The notes beneath the pieces were generated by a model. It saw only the letters and a list, made by a program, of their open reading frames with translations. It did not search any database and had not been told where the DNA came from. Shown piece after piece: positions 28,909-42,934 of a DNA stretch of 64,000 nt (positions within the stretch are counted from its first letter, which is position 1; each line of letters begins with the position of its first letter). Position numbers and translations under genes: made by a program. Source of the stretch: Bolinopsis microptera. Taxonomy: Eukaryota; Ctenophora; Tentaculata; Lobata; Bolinopsidae. Location of the stretch: assembly GCF_026151205.1 (NCBI RefSeq), contig NC_087072.1, forward strand, positions 16,257,669-16,321,668. The letters are read 5' to 3'.

Positions 28909-31547
28909 GGACGCGAGAATATTATCGTTGCGGTACCACTTTTGTCACAGAGGTTTTCAGATGCTGCGAAACGGCGGGAAAGAAAACAGCAGAAGTCCCA
29001 GCATGATTACAATAGAAATAAATATACCGATACGAAATACACGATACTATGAATTATGATAATGAAAGTGAGACACTGCAGTTCATCCTAATCCGAGAGA
29101 TACAACATGACAAATGAAGAGTACACGGCACACACACACACAGACACATGGGTGCAGTAGATATTGGGGTAGAAGTGAAACCTACATACTGGCCACCTCA
29201 CTGAACACAGTGGACACTTAACTTCATGCCATCCTCCGCTCTCTACACCCAATTATGTGGTATTATCTGCTCCTACGATTCAACTGTTAACTGCCTTGTC
29301 AGCGAGCCAGCTTAATATAGATCTTCAGTTATGGGCGGGGGCTAAATGGGCCGGTTATCTTCGTCCAAATCCTGAAAAGACAGAAGAAGACCTTCACAAT
29401 TGACAAGATCCAAATATCTGATATTCGGGCCATTATAGTATCATCTTACTCTTACTCTCTTACTCTACTGAAATAGTGCCTCATCTGGTTCATCAGAATA
29501 TGGTGAATATCGTTAAAGATCGTCGAGGAACTTTTATTGCGAAGAAAGGAATCGGAGAACACGAACGTATTTTTACCATTCTCACAGAACACCCAATAAA
29601 TTATATGACTAACAGATCGGTTATTTGATCAGTTACTAAAGAATAAATATTTTGTACTATAGGAAAAAGTAAGTCAAAGTAAATGGTAATCTGAACTCTC
29701 AAATTTTTAAATTTCTGAACAGGTGCATGATGAGCTCAATGTGGTGCGGTATTTCACAACTTAACAGGTGTAGTGAAATTGTCCCACATTGTGCCTATAA
29801 TCCAGTATTATAATGGTGTCAGAAATAAAATGATTTCATAACTTAGTGAAAACGCGGTCCGTTTCCTAAAAATTAAAATCAGCTCAAATTAAAAGAGGAA
29901 ATATCGTGCTGCTTTGGCTGAATAATGTTCACTTGGTAAACCAGTAGACACATAAAGTTCCATTCATTATTATTACTCCTAAATCAAAATAAAGAAATAC
30001 TGATGACTGATCGTGCACCAGAGAACAGAAAATTCACGTATTGTAGAGGTTACAAAAACACAGTGAGTATGTAATTCGTTAAGTATAACGTAAGTAAATC
30101 ATTACCTCCACTACTACACGGACACCATCCTCCAGACTAGTGATTAGAGAAACTTCTTACTCCGTATAATCAATATAAACGTAATGTAATAGTGTATAGT
30201 ACTGCCAGTCCCCAGATTACACCAACCCAACTTGTACCTTGAGTAAATACAAATCCAGATACAGGAAAAAAGATAAACCTTCGACCTTTCGCTCACCCGC
30301 AGAACCGAAATCAAGGATAAGGGAATTAATTGACAACTCATAAAGACCCCCTAGAGACCAGATAAACGGAATTGGAGGCTGATTAATCGGATTTGGCACG
30401 TGCGTGCGCGCGTTGTAACGAGCTGAGTAGCTGGTCTCGAGCTGATTGAGGGAATTAGGGGGGAACCCCTGCAAGTACTACAGGTAACACATATCAGGAG
30501 ACATACTCAACGGGGAGTTTCTAGTTAACATTGTTGTGGTAAGTGTCGTGTTATCGACTAACGAATTCCAACTCACCGTTCTCAGTCATCCGTAAAGAAA
30601 GAGGAGTCTTCTTCTTGACCTGCAGCGGACTTTTGTCACATGTTTCTGATGGGTCCTCTAATCGCTTTTCACTGCATCGACTGCATCGACTGAAAAATTG
30701 ACAAGTCAAAGGACACAGAAGTATATTACTCTATGATGAAAGATCCAGGAATCTGGTAAAATCGCTCCTGGCAGGGCGACCTTGAATTGGCAGCGACTGG
30801 CGAATTTCACCCACAATAACTGTATTATGATAACTAAGAAGTGAGTAAGTGCACAGAGAATTAGCATAGAGAATTTATGTTCATATTATTATCTTCACAA
30901 TGCACTGCCACATCCGAAATAAAGACCTGAGCCAAAAAGATATTTGCTATTTAAACCAATTGCAATCAGCATCAAAAGAACCACTGTATTTTCAATTCGA
31001 TGTACTGAGAGACGACTGACGAGAGTAATGTTTTCAAATCTCGGAACTATCAGGGTATGTTTTTATTTCGTGTCACAAATACTAGAGCATGGAGTAGCTA
31101 ATGGTTGCTACCAGATTTGCAGTATTATACGGTACGTTGTATAATGACGGGTGATTAGCAGAGCAATCAGTTCGGTGAGTCAATTCACAGTAAAGTTATA
31201 ATGAACATCTACGCTACGTGAACAAATCCATCTGAAAATCCTGCTTTATGATTTATTTAAAGTTGTTAATTGGTGGATAACTTCACTATCAGGACTTTAC
31301 CTTTTAGAAAAATTGGAACGGTTCCAAATTTGTGTCATCCGATTTTCGTAAGAATTGAAATCCCCTTCATTGTCAGCGGTACCTAAACGGAACTGCATGT
31401 TCTTTCTGCCTCAGCTACTGTCAAACTTAAAACTGAGTATCTCTACATGCGAATTGCGATTGCGTGGGCTTCTTGTCTAACCTTTTCTATATTTTCCATT
31501 ACTTTCTGAAGTTTTTTTTCTTTGCAACCCTCTTTTTGTGTTGTACA
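28909..31547. other. Intergenic stretch without recognisable genes
   Basis: No protein-like ORF, RNA gene or repeat family recognised. It ends at the signal-peptide exon of the secreted-protein gene at 31548. Confidence 0.5.
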
Positions 31548-34500
31548 ATGCGGAGATCCACATTACTTCTCGGTGCAGTAGTTTTCCTTATGACAGGTTT
31601 TTAATTAGTTTATTGGTTTTTAATTTGTTAATTATTTTTTACCAAAACCCAAAATTGGGTAGACTGGACGGTTGCCAGTGTTTTCTTCTTACAAACAAAG
31701 TTAAATGACATTGATTTAAATCTCAAACGCAAAACGATAGCGAGAATGAAATCGATCGATCGCTTTTCCAATTATTTCGAAATTAATGATATTGATTGAT
31801 TGTATGCCATGTTTCTCAAAGTCAACCCAAAAAGATTTCGACAGTGTGTGATATACACGTAATATACCTCAACTCTTTACAATTTGCAGGCCGTGAATTA
31901 ATTAATGATCTAGGTTTTATCTAGATAAAACCGATATTTTTTTTCTGCTGAGGGCAAAAGCCGATAAGTTTTCCAAATTTCACTAGAACTAATTACAACT
32001 TTTTGATCAAAGATGACGATATTTAAGATATAAAAGACGTTAAATTGTCGACTTTTACGATAAATTGCGGCAATATCCTGGCCAAAACTTCAGAGTTCAG
32101 GCAGATTAATGTGTGAAATTAATCGCTTATCTCAAAAAAACGATAAAATAATTGAATTTCAGGACAGTCTCGCTCTGATTCGGAGTGTGGCTTAGCAAGA
32201 GATGATATAAAACAAGATTTGGAGAAACATATTATAGCTTGCAATTACCGGGACAACCACGCTTTTTTGAGGAGTCTTCCATTTGGAGTGAACAACTTGA
32301 GTGTTTCCCTTAAACGAGACAGCGCAGAATGTTTTTATCTCGGTAAGCCAACTAGTTTCTAGAAACTTAACAAGTTATAATGTTATAGACCATACTCATA
32401 TACTTTACAAAGGACAGAGGTTATGGCTATGATATGCGCGTAAAGCATTTCAATATTTCACCTCAGCATGCTGCAACAAAATCCTAAAACGGCTATTTCC
32501 TAAAATCTTCCTCCCGGGGCCGGACGTGAACGCATGCACTAGAATCAATTGTGAAGGAGTCACTAAAATTGGTGCTGAGATAGATGGAAAATGGAGGTGT
32601 AAGGCCGACGGTCAAGTAATATCGAACGACACAGGTAAATCGAAGAGCAAATATAAAAATCGGTACATTGTTTATTTCGAAGACCCGATTAAAACAATAA
32701 TGTAAAGTTTAATAAAGTTTTAGTTACGTTATCAATGATCAATATTCAATATATGTATTCTTATATATTTGAGTACGTACCTATTGACTTACGATGGGAA
32801 ATATTATCTTAACATCAGAGTAATTGAAAACTTGTCCCCAGCGCGATGTGACACATTTGAAACAGATGGATCAGGGTGGAACTTAGTTCGGGCGGATAAC
32901 AACAACTCACTATGTCTAAAGTGTGAGAGTGGAAGCTATCTTGCAGATGCTGTATGTAAACTTTGCCAAAAAGGAAACTACTCTGATGTAGAGGGAGCGA
33001 CTGAATGCAAAACTTGTCTTCAAGGAAACTACTCTGATGTAGAGGGAGCGACTGAATGCAAGACTTGTCTTCAAGGAAACTACTCTGATGTAGAGGGAGC
33101 GACTGAATGCAAGACTTGTCTTCAAGGAAACTACTCTGATGTAGAGGGAGCGACTGAATGCAAGACTTGTCTTCAAGGAAACTACTCTGATGTAGAGGGA
33201 GCGACTGAATGCAAGACTTGTCTTCAAGGAAACTACTCTGATGTAGAGGGAGCGACTGAATGCAAGACTTGTCTTCAAGGAAACTACTCTGATGTAGAGG
33301 GAGCGACTGAATGCAAGACTTGTCCTAAAGGAAACTACTCTGATGTAGAGGGAGCGACTGAATGTAAACCCTGCCCAAGAGGAAGATACACAGAAGGAAA
33401 AGGAGCAAGTGAGTGTCTCTACTGTCCAGCAGGTCACACTACATACACCCACACTCCCAACACGTGTGTTGGTCCTCAACTTGAAGGGTTGGACAGGAAG
33501 AAGAGAAACGCTGTCTTCAGTGTTCGAGTAAGCTACGACACACTAGGTCAGTTTTAATTCTTTTGAAACTTTAAGGTTGATTGCAACATAATATAGTATC
33601 ATGGCTACATCCTTTAAACTAACGACTGTCCTATACTGGCAACCTGTAAAGTGTAAAACTTTGCTGAATTAAATGAATAATAAGTTTACTTTTTGGATCT
33701 GAAAACCGAAAACGATTTATGAACAAGAATTAATGTATTCGATAAATGATATGATAAGGTTTTGACTTTGAGGTTGTACACGTACAATAGACTTCTTACA
33801 GCGGTGCAGTCCAACGTTAATTGAAAATCATTACCACTCGATATGTTTCACAGGGAATCAAGAGAGAAAAGCAGTCTACTGGAAAAGTGTTGGAGACTGG
33901 AACCTGCTCAACAGATACAAGAGAAAATTCGCAAAAATCACCCAGAAGTACACAACATCGTACCGTAGAGGGCCCAGAGTCATCAGGAAGTCACCTGTGA
34001 CGACTGCAGTCAGACAAATAAGTTAGTTGAGATGACACTTTTTCAATATTTCCGTTAGCCATCGCACCAATTACCGCTGCATAAGTAAGGATCGAAATTA
34101 AATTGGAGTGGAGAGCATGCTTCATCGACATTTAAAGTATCTGAGATTATCTTCAGTAAAGGACGTGTATTGTTACAGTGGAAGTGGAGAAAAGTATGCA
34201 GGATACGAAAACAAATCTAAGTTTGGTGGCGTGTGCAGAGGTTGGTAATTTACAAGCCCTGCACCTTCTTTGAACTTCGATCACGTGATGTGTTTATTCA
34301 CGAACTATTCACTATTCAATATCAGCAGATCACAACTTATTTACAGGACCATCTGAACATTGCACAACTATGAACAGAGAGAGGGTATGTTACTGCAGGA
34401 ACAAAGCGACTGGAAGTCACAGCAAGCCTTATTGTGAGGGACAGGACGGGGCAGAAGAATATTGTGATGTTCCAAAGTGTAATGATCAAGGTAACTTACA

Positions 34501-35510
34501 TTTGTTTCAAAGAGACATGAAGTTATCATAAGGAAGTGAGCTTCTTCAATTTATAATTATATATTTAATTCGAATGTAGAGCTACGAATGCAGTAATTCA
34601 AATCATGAACATTGCATCGAACCTCTCATATTTACTCTTCTTCATGAAGGTGAATTGTCCATAACCCAGAGCGGAGTGTCCACCAAGTTACACGATGTGG
34701 CTACGAGAAGAACACCCATGTCTCATCGATAGAATCCGTGTCCTCTTCTATTGGTTTTGCAGATAACGACAGCGCGCGAAAAGTGTGCGATAAGCTCGGT
34801 AAATTATAACTGTTGACATGCCAAACTTTATGTGCTCCTTTTATTTAACAAGCGATTTGTGTCCACTTGAACACCAATATCAAGTATACCACGACAAATG
34901 GTTAACTGTGAAATGGTTTTTCCTTCTCAAATATCAGCTGTTAGTATTACTAGAAATATAATTTATTATGGGCCCATGCTTGTACAGGAGTTGCATCTGC
35001 ACTCGATATCTGTGTTTTGGTGACCCAATAAGTCATTTGATTAATTACATTTTAAGTATTTTGCATAGTAAACTAGCCTGCAAATTGCAAAACCATGTAT
35101 TTTCTCTCAAGGTATATTTCGTAGATTATTCCATTGAGTACTTTGTATGTAATTGATTGATTTAAAAGACTTCAATAAAAATCCCGCTTTTGTTTCAGGC
35201 GGAGAGTGTAAAGGAGTGTGGGGGAAAGGAAACAGTTGGAGAGTCACGGGACTATCACCCACAGAACAAGGAACTGGATCTTACGAGTATTACAGAAAAG
35301 ATCCTCACTGTCCCAATCCTTACCGTAAGTACTGGATCATGTTACCACGATATAATAGTTCATTGATTCTACCACTTATCATAGCATTTAAGAGTTTATT
35401 TTTCACATTTGTTTTGTGATCGAGCGGTTACAATAAAAAGGATTAAATTGTAATGTTTTATTAACCAGGGTACCGATATTTCAGATCAGTACTACTTCCA
35501 ACAAGAATGA
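31548..35510 (+). CDS. Secreted GCC2/GCC3-repeat and kringle-like protein, paralogue A (10 exons, 592 aa)
   Basis: Exons: 31548-31596, 32163-32342, 32467-32634, 32842-33546, 33854-34021, 34157-34240, 34347-34490, 34670-34798, 35199-35324, 35485-35510. Every intron is phase 1 and the joined frame is open to TGA. Residues 1-17 (MRRSTLLLGAVVFLMTG) are a signal peptide. Two cysteine-containing N-terminal modules follow, then (exon 4) cysteine-rich repeats of GCC2/GCC3 (ephrin-receptor-like) type, including eight almost identical 17-residue units around GNYSDVEGATEC. Residues about 424-499 look kringle-like: DVYCYSGSGEKYAG, YCRN, KPYC, YCDVPKC, with Tyr replacing the usual Trp of PWC and an extra cysteine pair. 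The C-terminal region (VCDKLG, GVWGKGNSWRVTGLS, PHCPNPY) I do not recognise. Some exon edges (notably 34670) rest on comparison with paralogue B. The donor GTCAGT at 33547 is weak. Likely extracellular; ligand unknown. Confidence 0.85.
32973..33380 (+). repeat. 51-bp coding minisatellite, 8 copies
   Basis: Exactly 8 x 51 bp inside exon 4 of paralogue A. The six central copies are nearly identical in DNA, and the first and last differ at a few sites. Each unit encodes 17 residues with two cysteines, so copy-number change keeps the frame. Paralogue B has only one shortened unit at the same place. Confidence 0.97.
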
Positions 35511-36350
35511 GGCTGGTATAAGTGGAATTTTAAAAGTTGAACGAGGACGTTTGATAATTTTCGAAGGCTCATATAGAGAAACAGAATCATATCATGATAA
35601 AATTATATCTTGTAATTCTTACTCAATATTATCTAATGGATACGAACAATTTGATTTTTTGGTAAAGTTGACGGTAAAGTTAAAATCAGTATAATCCTCG
35701 AAACTAACCTCGATTATTTGTGACTTTCTAAGCTTATTTATTTATTTACCCAAAAGATAAGCTGCTTGTCCAGGAGAATTGACCGCATCGGTAGTTTGAT
35801 GACCACTGTAACGGCTTTACCATTTATTACGAGTAGATATAGAATTATCATCGTGCAATTATCAAATAAATCTGATAACTTTTATTTGGTTTTAACCAGT
35901 GACATTGATTTTTACGACTGAAAGGAACTTTATAATTAAGTTCTACTTATTTTGAAATATAGTAGCAATGCTTGTATTGCTTGTATTGCTTGTATTGCTT
36001 GTATTGCTTATTGAGCCGATTAGAGCTATCAAAGAAGTTCTTTGTTTAATGATGTGGTAATAATTGAAGCTAAAATTCAAAATTGCTATGTTTTATTTCG
36101 TACACCTTTAAACGTATTATTAACACACCACTATAAGAAGCACCAAATTTTCGGCTTTTAGTTTGACATTGTGCGTCTGGCAAAACAGCTGGTTCACAAA
36201 TATTGACCGTTTTGTTATACAGAATATACAGAATTATGTCCGCTCATGCAATGTCCGTTCAACTTCAAATTATGTCCGAGGTATATAACAATAACTTTTT
36301 AAAAGAAAAGTCTTACCACACGCACACAAGCACGCACACAAGCACGCACG

Positions 36351-36664
<314 letters not shown>

Positions 36665-37424
36665 TTCCATTAACAAACACCTGCTCACCTGTGTTGACCT
36701 GCTCGAGAACAGGTCGAACCATTCGTTTCTTGTCCTTGTGTTAATACTTAATAAGTTAATACACACTATCTTAACTGCGAACATTTTCAGTGCGTATTTT
36801 TTGTCAGAATCCGAACTCGGACGAAAATTTTCGTGACGAAACACTTTCGCCGTAGAAAATATTCGCGACGAAAATATTGATTTTTAATTTATTCATTCAG
36901 TCCGTGAAGGATATGTTTGTTCTTGTTTATCCTATAATGTATCATTTGCACTAACTTCTTGCATACTGATCGAAATGCTGTACTAACAACGTAGAAATGA
37001 GCGAAAATACTATAAAGATCAAATTAAATCGTAAAAACATGTCATTGAAACTAAAGGTTTGAAGAGCCTCAATTTTTTCAAAGCCCAAATACGATCAACT
37101 GATGCCACAACCACAGCTTTCAGGTAATAGAGCTGTTGGTACTTGGCAGCCAGTAGCTCTTTGTGTACTGTAACACGTGATGCCCATATAAGGAGTGTAG
37201 CTCTTTGTGTACTGTAACTTATCGAATTTTGGGCGAAAGCTTTTAAATTTTGTGCGTATGCCCAAATATTGGCATATGGTTTAAAGCTCATAACTCAGCC
37301 ACTTTTTACCAAACTGGATGTTAATTCATGTACTAGTCCAAAAACAGGCTTATCTTGCAAATCTAAACGAAGAATATAGCTCGACTAATTTTGGGTATAT
37401 TAAAGTATTTTTTTATTTTATTTG

Positions 37425-37640
37425 AAAATTCAATTAATTATTATATATATAAATCAAGCGTTACATTTCAGCCATGCAAAATTAAAATGACATATTTTGA
37501 TAAACTAATTGATAAATGGTTCTGCAATATAAGTTGCTTAATGTTTGGCCCGATGACAACTAACTAAAAGAGAAAAATAAACTTGATTACACAATAATTA
37601 ATTCGGCTGAACCAACACATAGCAAGAGCCACATTAACGT
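37425..37640. repeat. Dispersed repeat (inverted partner of 13100-13350)
   Basis: Reverse complement of the segment in the right arm of foldback copy 1: ATAAATCAAGCGTTACATTT, TAAGTTGCTTAATGTTTGG and AGCCACATTAACGTTG are shared. Confidence 0.65.
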
Positions 37641-38564
37641 TGGGGCCGTCAAAATATATATATTAAAGTATATTGGAATGTAGGTTTTTTTTCCCGATTT
37701 AGGGGCGGGGATATACTTTAATTTGGTCAGCCCCCCCCCCCCCCCCCCCAGTCTTATTGTACGATTTACATCAAATACAAGCAAAATAATACGCAAAAGT
37801 CAGGAACCAGAATATCAATAATCGAAATTACGAATAAAAATTATATAGAGTTTGATTCGTGCTGTACGATCGCAGCGCTCTGTGGATATATAGCCATTAC
37901 ATTTCTATTAGTTTTTAAAATTGGTGATATACAGGTTTCTTTAAAAAATGAAAATAGCTGTCAGGAAATCAATCGTGCAAATAAGAATTGTGATGCAAAT
38001 ATGCTTCTCCCCCGTTGGGACTGCTTGAGCAAACAATAAGCCAACATATCATTATTTGAACACTGACAAAGATTCTAACTTTTCAAAATCTCAAAAGAGT
38101 TAAAATAATACATATACGTATTTATATTTATTTTCATTACTCCATTAGTTTGGTAGGTACGATCTCGAGTTCACATCTCAGTAAGCGGAAACAAAAGGAA
38201 CACTCGTTACACGGTTCTCAACGCCTAGTAAATTGGAGCGTATTCTGCATTCGCTGTTAGAGCCCAAAAATTTGCCACCCAAAGTGTGCTATAATATGAT
38301 GATTTAGGTACATTGGTTTTCCTCCATAACAATGAAGTGTAGAGCCGAGGTAACCAGCACCAATCTGTCACGTGACCAAGCATTCAGCACCAAGCTGTCA
38401 CGTGACGGATTCTGCTCCTCAAACTTGCAGTTGAGTATCTCAGCTGCAGCCAGCAGTGCTCACAGCATATTCACGTCCTTATTTCCGTTTTTACACTGTT
38501 CGATATTTGCTGATCACTAAACCATATTGCTTATTTGCTGAGCTGTGTCGTTTATTGCTGAGTG

Positions 38565-41500
38565 ATGGGATGGAATACGCTATTGATTGGCTGCATTGCT
38601 CATCTTGCTCTTCTTCAAACAGGTTTTTACTTTATATGTTATCAAAAACAGGATGAAAGTTTTAGAATAAACTGTTATTATATTAGCACAAATTAAAATT
38701 GTTGTGATAAAAAATTCACTATTATTATACTTTGGGATGAAATGTCGCATTTTGAGGATGAAATGTCGCATTTTGAGGATGAAATGTCGTGGTGATGGCA
38801 AAGTTTAAGTAAGTTCGTGCTGTTTTAAAAGTGCATAGAGACGACTGTTTATTTGTTGTCTATTGAGGTTGACCTGTAAGAACTAAGATCAACAGCTGAT
38901 TTTCAGGTTTAAATACACATGATAATACTATTAGAAAATTCTTAGAAAAGATTGTGATCTTTTACGAACCAATTTATAGGCCAAAATTACAATTTCTTGT
39001 GAAATAACATGTCTACTGTCTAATAATCTCTAACAATGGCTTAGTGATGGCATAATACCGCAGTAATAACCATGCAATAATATCGCATAATACCGCAGTA
39101 ATAACCATGCAATAATATGCAATAATATGCAATAATATTAGACTTAATGACAACTTTTTCAGGAGATGCAGAGTGCACTCTTGATCGGAAAGTAATTGTT
39201 TTAGAAGGTAACAACAACCTGAAATACGGAATGGAATGCAGAGAAGCGGGCGAATTCTTGACTACTTTAAACTTCAGGGTTGAGTCAGCGGCCTTAGCAA
39301 TCACAATGGAGGAATCCTCATTATGCTTCGTACGCGGTAATTATTCCAACCAAAATGATGAATCTTCCAAAACATACAAAATGCATACAGCATAATATCA
39401 ATATTAAAATCGTTATCTGCGGATTTTCAAAAGTTGTTTATCACTTAGTTTTTTAATCTCAGAGCGATCCGCCAGATAAAATTTGCATTCTTCATATTTT
39501 CCATATTTTACTCACTCTAAAAATCACCAATTGCTAAATACATATATACTTACTCTAAGAAAGGTGATAAACATTTTTCAGGGGATGACTATATTTGAAG
39601 TAATTTATAATAACTTTAATGTCCACGATTTAAAAATAAAGATTTTTGAAAAAAAGCTCAATATTATTTAACTATTCAATTTTAAGGATGCTGTAGAAGT
39701 TTTCTGTACTCACAACTCAGACGTAAGATTTCCTGCTCTAATACAATAGATTACGAAGCTGAGGTCCCCATTAAGATTGGTGATTCTGTGGGTAAATGTA
39801 CATGCAGAGCCTCTGAAAGTGGGATAGTGGACACAACAGGTTATTAACTGAAGAGAAAATATTATAAATATACTAATTATAGTATTAGATTCGTGTTTGC
39901 TAAATATACGTACATAGTGTCGAGGAATCAATTGGTAAATTACGGAAATCTACCGCACGGTAAACCATAGACCTTTAAATGGTCAGACGATAAGACCCCG
40001 TCAGTCATAAATATACTAAAGAATCCGATCAATCGTGTGATTGATTAACTAATTAATTAATTAATTAATCAATTAATTGTGTGATTAATTAGGTAATTAA
40101 TTAGTTACCTAATTAATGGTGTGACCTTCAGCACGATGTGACAGATTTATAAGAGACGGATCAGGATGGAACTTGGTTGCGGCGTACAAGAACGGGACCC
40201 TCTGCGGACCTTGCCCAGGAGGCAGCCATCTTGTTGATAATATTTGCCAGCCCTGTGACAAAGGAAGCTACTCTGATGGGGCGGAATGTAAACCCTGCCC
40301 AAGAGGAAGATACACAGAAGGAAAAGGAGCAAGTGAGTGTCTCTACTGTCCAGCAGGTCACACTACATATACCCACACTCCCAACACGTGTGTTGGTCCT
40401 CAACTTTACCATTATTCGGATAGTAAAAGAGAAAAGAAAGTCTTCACTGCTCTGGTCAGCTACGAAACCCTGGGTTAGTTTTAAAATTAATATTTTGTAT
40501 CTTCAGTACCTGATTTTTATTGCGTGGATGGTATAATGTAGCTTGAAGGTGGAATCTTAATATCCCTATGAATACTACATTATGGAATGCAAATTGCATA
40601 ATATGCATACAATGCCCATAGTAAAATTTAACACAGGGAGTGAAGAGGCAAAAGCAGGCTATTGGGGCAGCATAGGAAATTGGAAGTTGTCCAAAAGTAA
40701 CGGAAAGTTTTTCGCAAAGATCCTGGAAAAATACACAACTTCGTTCTCTAAGGGACCAAGAGCTCTCTTTAAGAGAGGTGTTAAAGGATTTGAGCCGATA
40801 AGTAAGCAAATCAGTGAATTTATTTTAACTCTAAAAATACGATAATTAGAGATATAAGAATACTGCTGAGTTTCGAGGCAGTTGGAATGAAGATGTTTTA
40901 AATGATAGCAACCAAACATTTATTATCCCTCGAGAAAAACTAAATTGGACGATAAAATGTGGAATATCTAAATAATAACTGGACTAAATTTCAGTTGAGG
41001 ACGTTTATTGCTACACCGGAGATGGCTCAAAATACAAAGGGAATGCAGCTAAAACAAAGTCGGGGAGCACGTGCACAGGTTGGTTAACAGTTAACACCCA
41101 CCCCAAACTCCTAGGGTTAATCCTTTGAGGAATGCAGTCGATCATAAATATGATACCAAGAATATCTTCTATTGAAATAATGTTTTGCAGAAAAACTTAA
41201 CTTATTAGCCGTTTATACGCATTTACAGGACCGCACCAACACTGCGACAGGATCTGTCGCTGTAGAAACTTCAGAGGAACCCATGGCCACAAAAAGCCCT
41301 ACTGTGAAAGGGCTGATGGTGCTCAAGAAGATTGTGATATTCCCAAATGCAATGATCCGGGTAATCTTAATATTAATTTGTGAACTTGTGAGCCACTTTA
41401 AAATCTGTTGGCGCTTTTATTTCTTTCATCTTAATGAGCAATTTGCGATGTGAGCACTGATAGCTGAGAATGATGATGAGTACATGCTTTAAGCCTAAAG

Positions 41501-42934
41501 TTAAAATACGATGAGATTGGAATCATGACCAATATAAGTTCCAAAATCCACAAGTTGCTTTCTCGTTAATCTAACGTACATTTTTTCTTTTGTTCCAGAT
41601 CCTTTGTTGGCATGCATGTACGATCGAAACGATACCTCAGAAACTCTCATTGATTCGGATAACCCTATAGAGTTCGGGGATATCGCGAGCGCTCAAATAA
41701 TCTGCGATAAACTTGGTAAGATTCAAATTTCAACCGCTGTTTTATTTACAGAATTGATTTTATTTCTATAGGACTCCTAGATCGAACATCAAGTTCAATG
41801 AACCAAATATTTTACTCAATATTTTACCTCAGCATTGAAGATTTCTAATGATGTTTCATTAACAGTCGAGTATTTATGATCAATAGGTGGAGGGTGTAAA
41901 GGAGTGTGGGGGAAAGGAAGCAGTTGGAGAGTCACGGGACTATCACCCACAGAACAGGGAAACGGATCGTACGAGTACTACAGAAAAGATTCTCACTGTC
42001 CCAATCCTTACCGTAAGTACATATTGGATCATGTTACCACGATCTATGATTCTTATCGGCAGTTTTATAAAGTCACAGCCTCAAGACCCGGTTCATACAG
42101 TGTTTCATAGCGGAAGTAGCTTGTGAGAATACTCGCACTCTTACTTTGAGCTGATGTCTGGAGGAAGAACAATTTACTCGGTACACGCATTTAACTTCCA
42201 TATTTCAATCCGCACCTTAATATATAAATACATAGGTTTTGGTACACCGGGGTGCTTCAAGCTCTGGTGCTCAGGGTGGCGCCATCTTAGGGGGGCGCCA
42301 AATCGTCGTTTGAATGTGGGACAATTTTGAAAAACTTAACTGAGGTACTAGCAAAACTGCGCGTTTTACTCTAGAAACTCACTTTTTTAGAGATTTTACC
42401 GGTGTATCCTCTAATATCACCTTATTTGTTCAATTTTAGGGAGGGTAACGTTACACCACTGCTCAGGACGCGACCATAATAATTGTAGCCCTCATGGCTC
42501 AACCTGATGTGATGGTTACGTTTCACGAGCCGCGCTTCTGCAATTCATATTATTGTAGATATTACATCTACCTTACTCGGGAATATTATGACTGGAATAA
42601 AGTGGTGGGTTTTGGGAAATTCCGCCATATTTTTCCCGGTCATTAATTTTCCCAGTCATAAATTAACCCGCTATAATGTTCCCGAGTAAGGTAAACTAAT
42701 AGTAATACATTTTGATGCTTGGTGGGTTTTGGAAAATTCCGCCATATTTTTCCCGGTCATTAATTTTCCCAGTCATAAATTAACCCGCTATAATATTCCC
42801 GAGTAAGGTAGATCGCAATTCAGAGAATTAATTAAATCGAATCAATAAGTAGGGACTTTTGAGTAAACTATTAAATATGCTACAATATTTCAGATGAGCA
42901 CTACTTCAAACAGATACATGAACTGGATATCTAA
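38565..42934 (+). CDS. Secreted GCC2/GCC3-repeat and kringle-like protein, paralogue B (10 exons, 463 aa)
   Basis: Exons: 38565-38622, 39163-39336, 39687-39839, 40132-40473, 40637-40801, 40995-41078, 41229-41360, 41599-41715, 41887-42012, 42894-42934. The layout is exon-for-exon the same as paralogue A 7 kb upstream, all introns phase 1, frame open to TAA. Signal peptide MGWNTLLIGCIAHLALLQTG. Exon 4 has only about three cysteine-rich units (CPGGSHLVDNICQPC, KGSYSDGAECKPC, RGRYTEGKGASEC). Kringle-like block: DVYCYTGDGSKYKG, CRNF, KPYC, DCDIPKC. The C-terminal module has ICDKLG, GVWGKGSSWRVTGLS and SHCPNPY, and the last exon gives HEHYFKQIHELDI. The last intron (42013-42893) holds two transposon-like repeats. 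The exon 3 acceptor (TTTTAAG) is poor but preserves alignment with paralogue A. Inferred secreted or extracellular-matrix protein of unknown role. Confidence 0.83.
42240..42461. mobile_element. hAT-like short element in the last intron of paralogue B
   Basis: Shares GGGGGGCGCCAAATCGTCGT, GTACTAGCAAAACTGCGCGT and the right end AACGTTACACCACTG with the element at 62802-63667. The left end is diverged, so its border is approximate. Confidence 0.65.
42568..42811. repeat. MITE-like element with internal direct duplication
   Basis: Ends CTACCTTACTCGGGAATATT and its complement form inverted repeats. Inside, a unit of about 95 bp (GGTGGGTTTTGGRAAATTCC ... CCCGAGTAAGGTA) occurs twice in direct order (about 42605-42695 and 42720-42811). 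Confidence 0.75.

Noticed and set aside
30680-30700. CTGCATCGA doublet as a regulatory direct repeat
   Set aside because: Only two copies of 9-10 bp in an otherwise featureless region.
32916-33479. 187-codon minus-strand ORF over the cysteine-rich exon
   Set aside because: Antisense shadow of the 51-bp coding repeat, whose period keeps any frame open.
39976-40120. TTAATTAA-rich tract as a CRISPR-like or origin repeat
   Set aside because: Simple low-complexity tetranucleotide repetition inside an intron of paralogue B.
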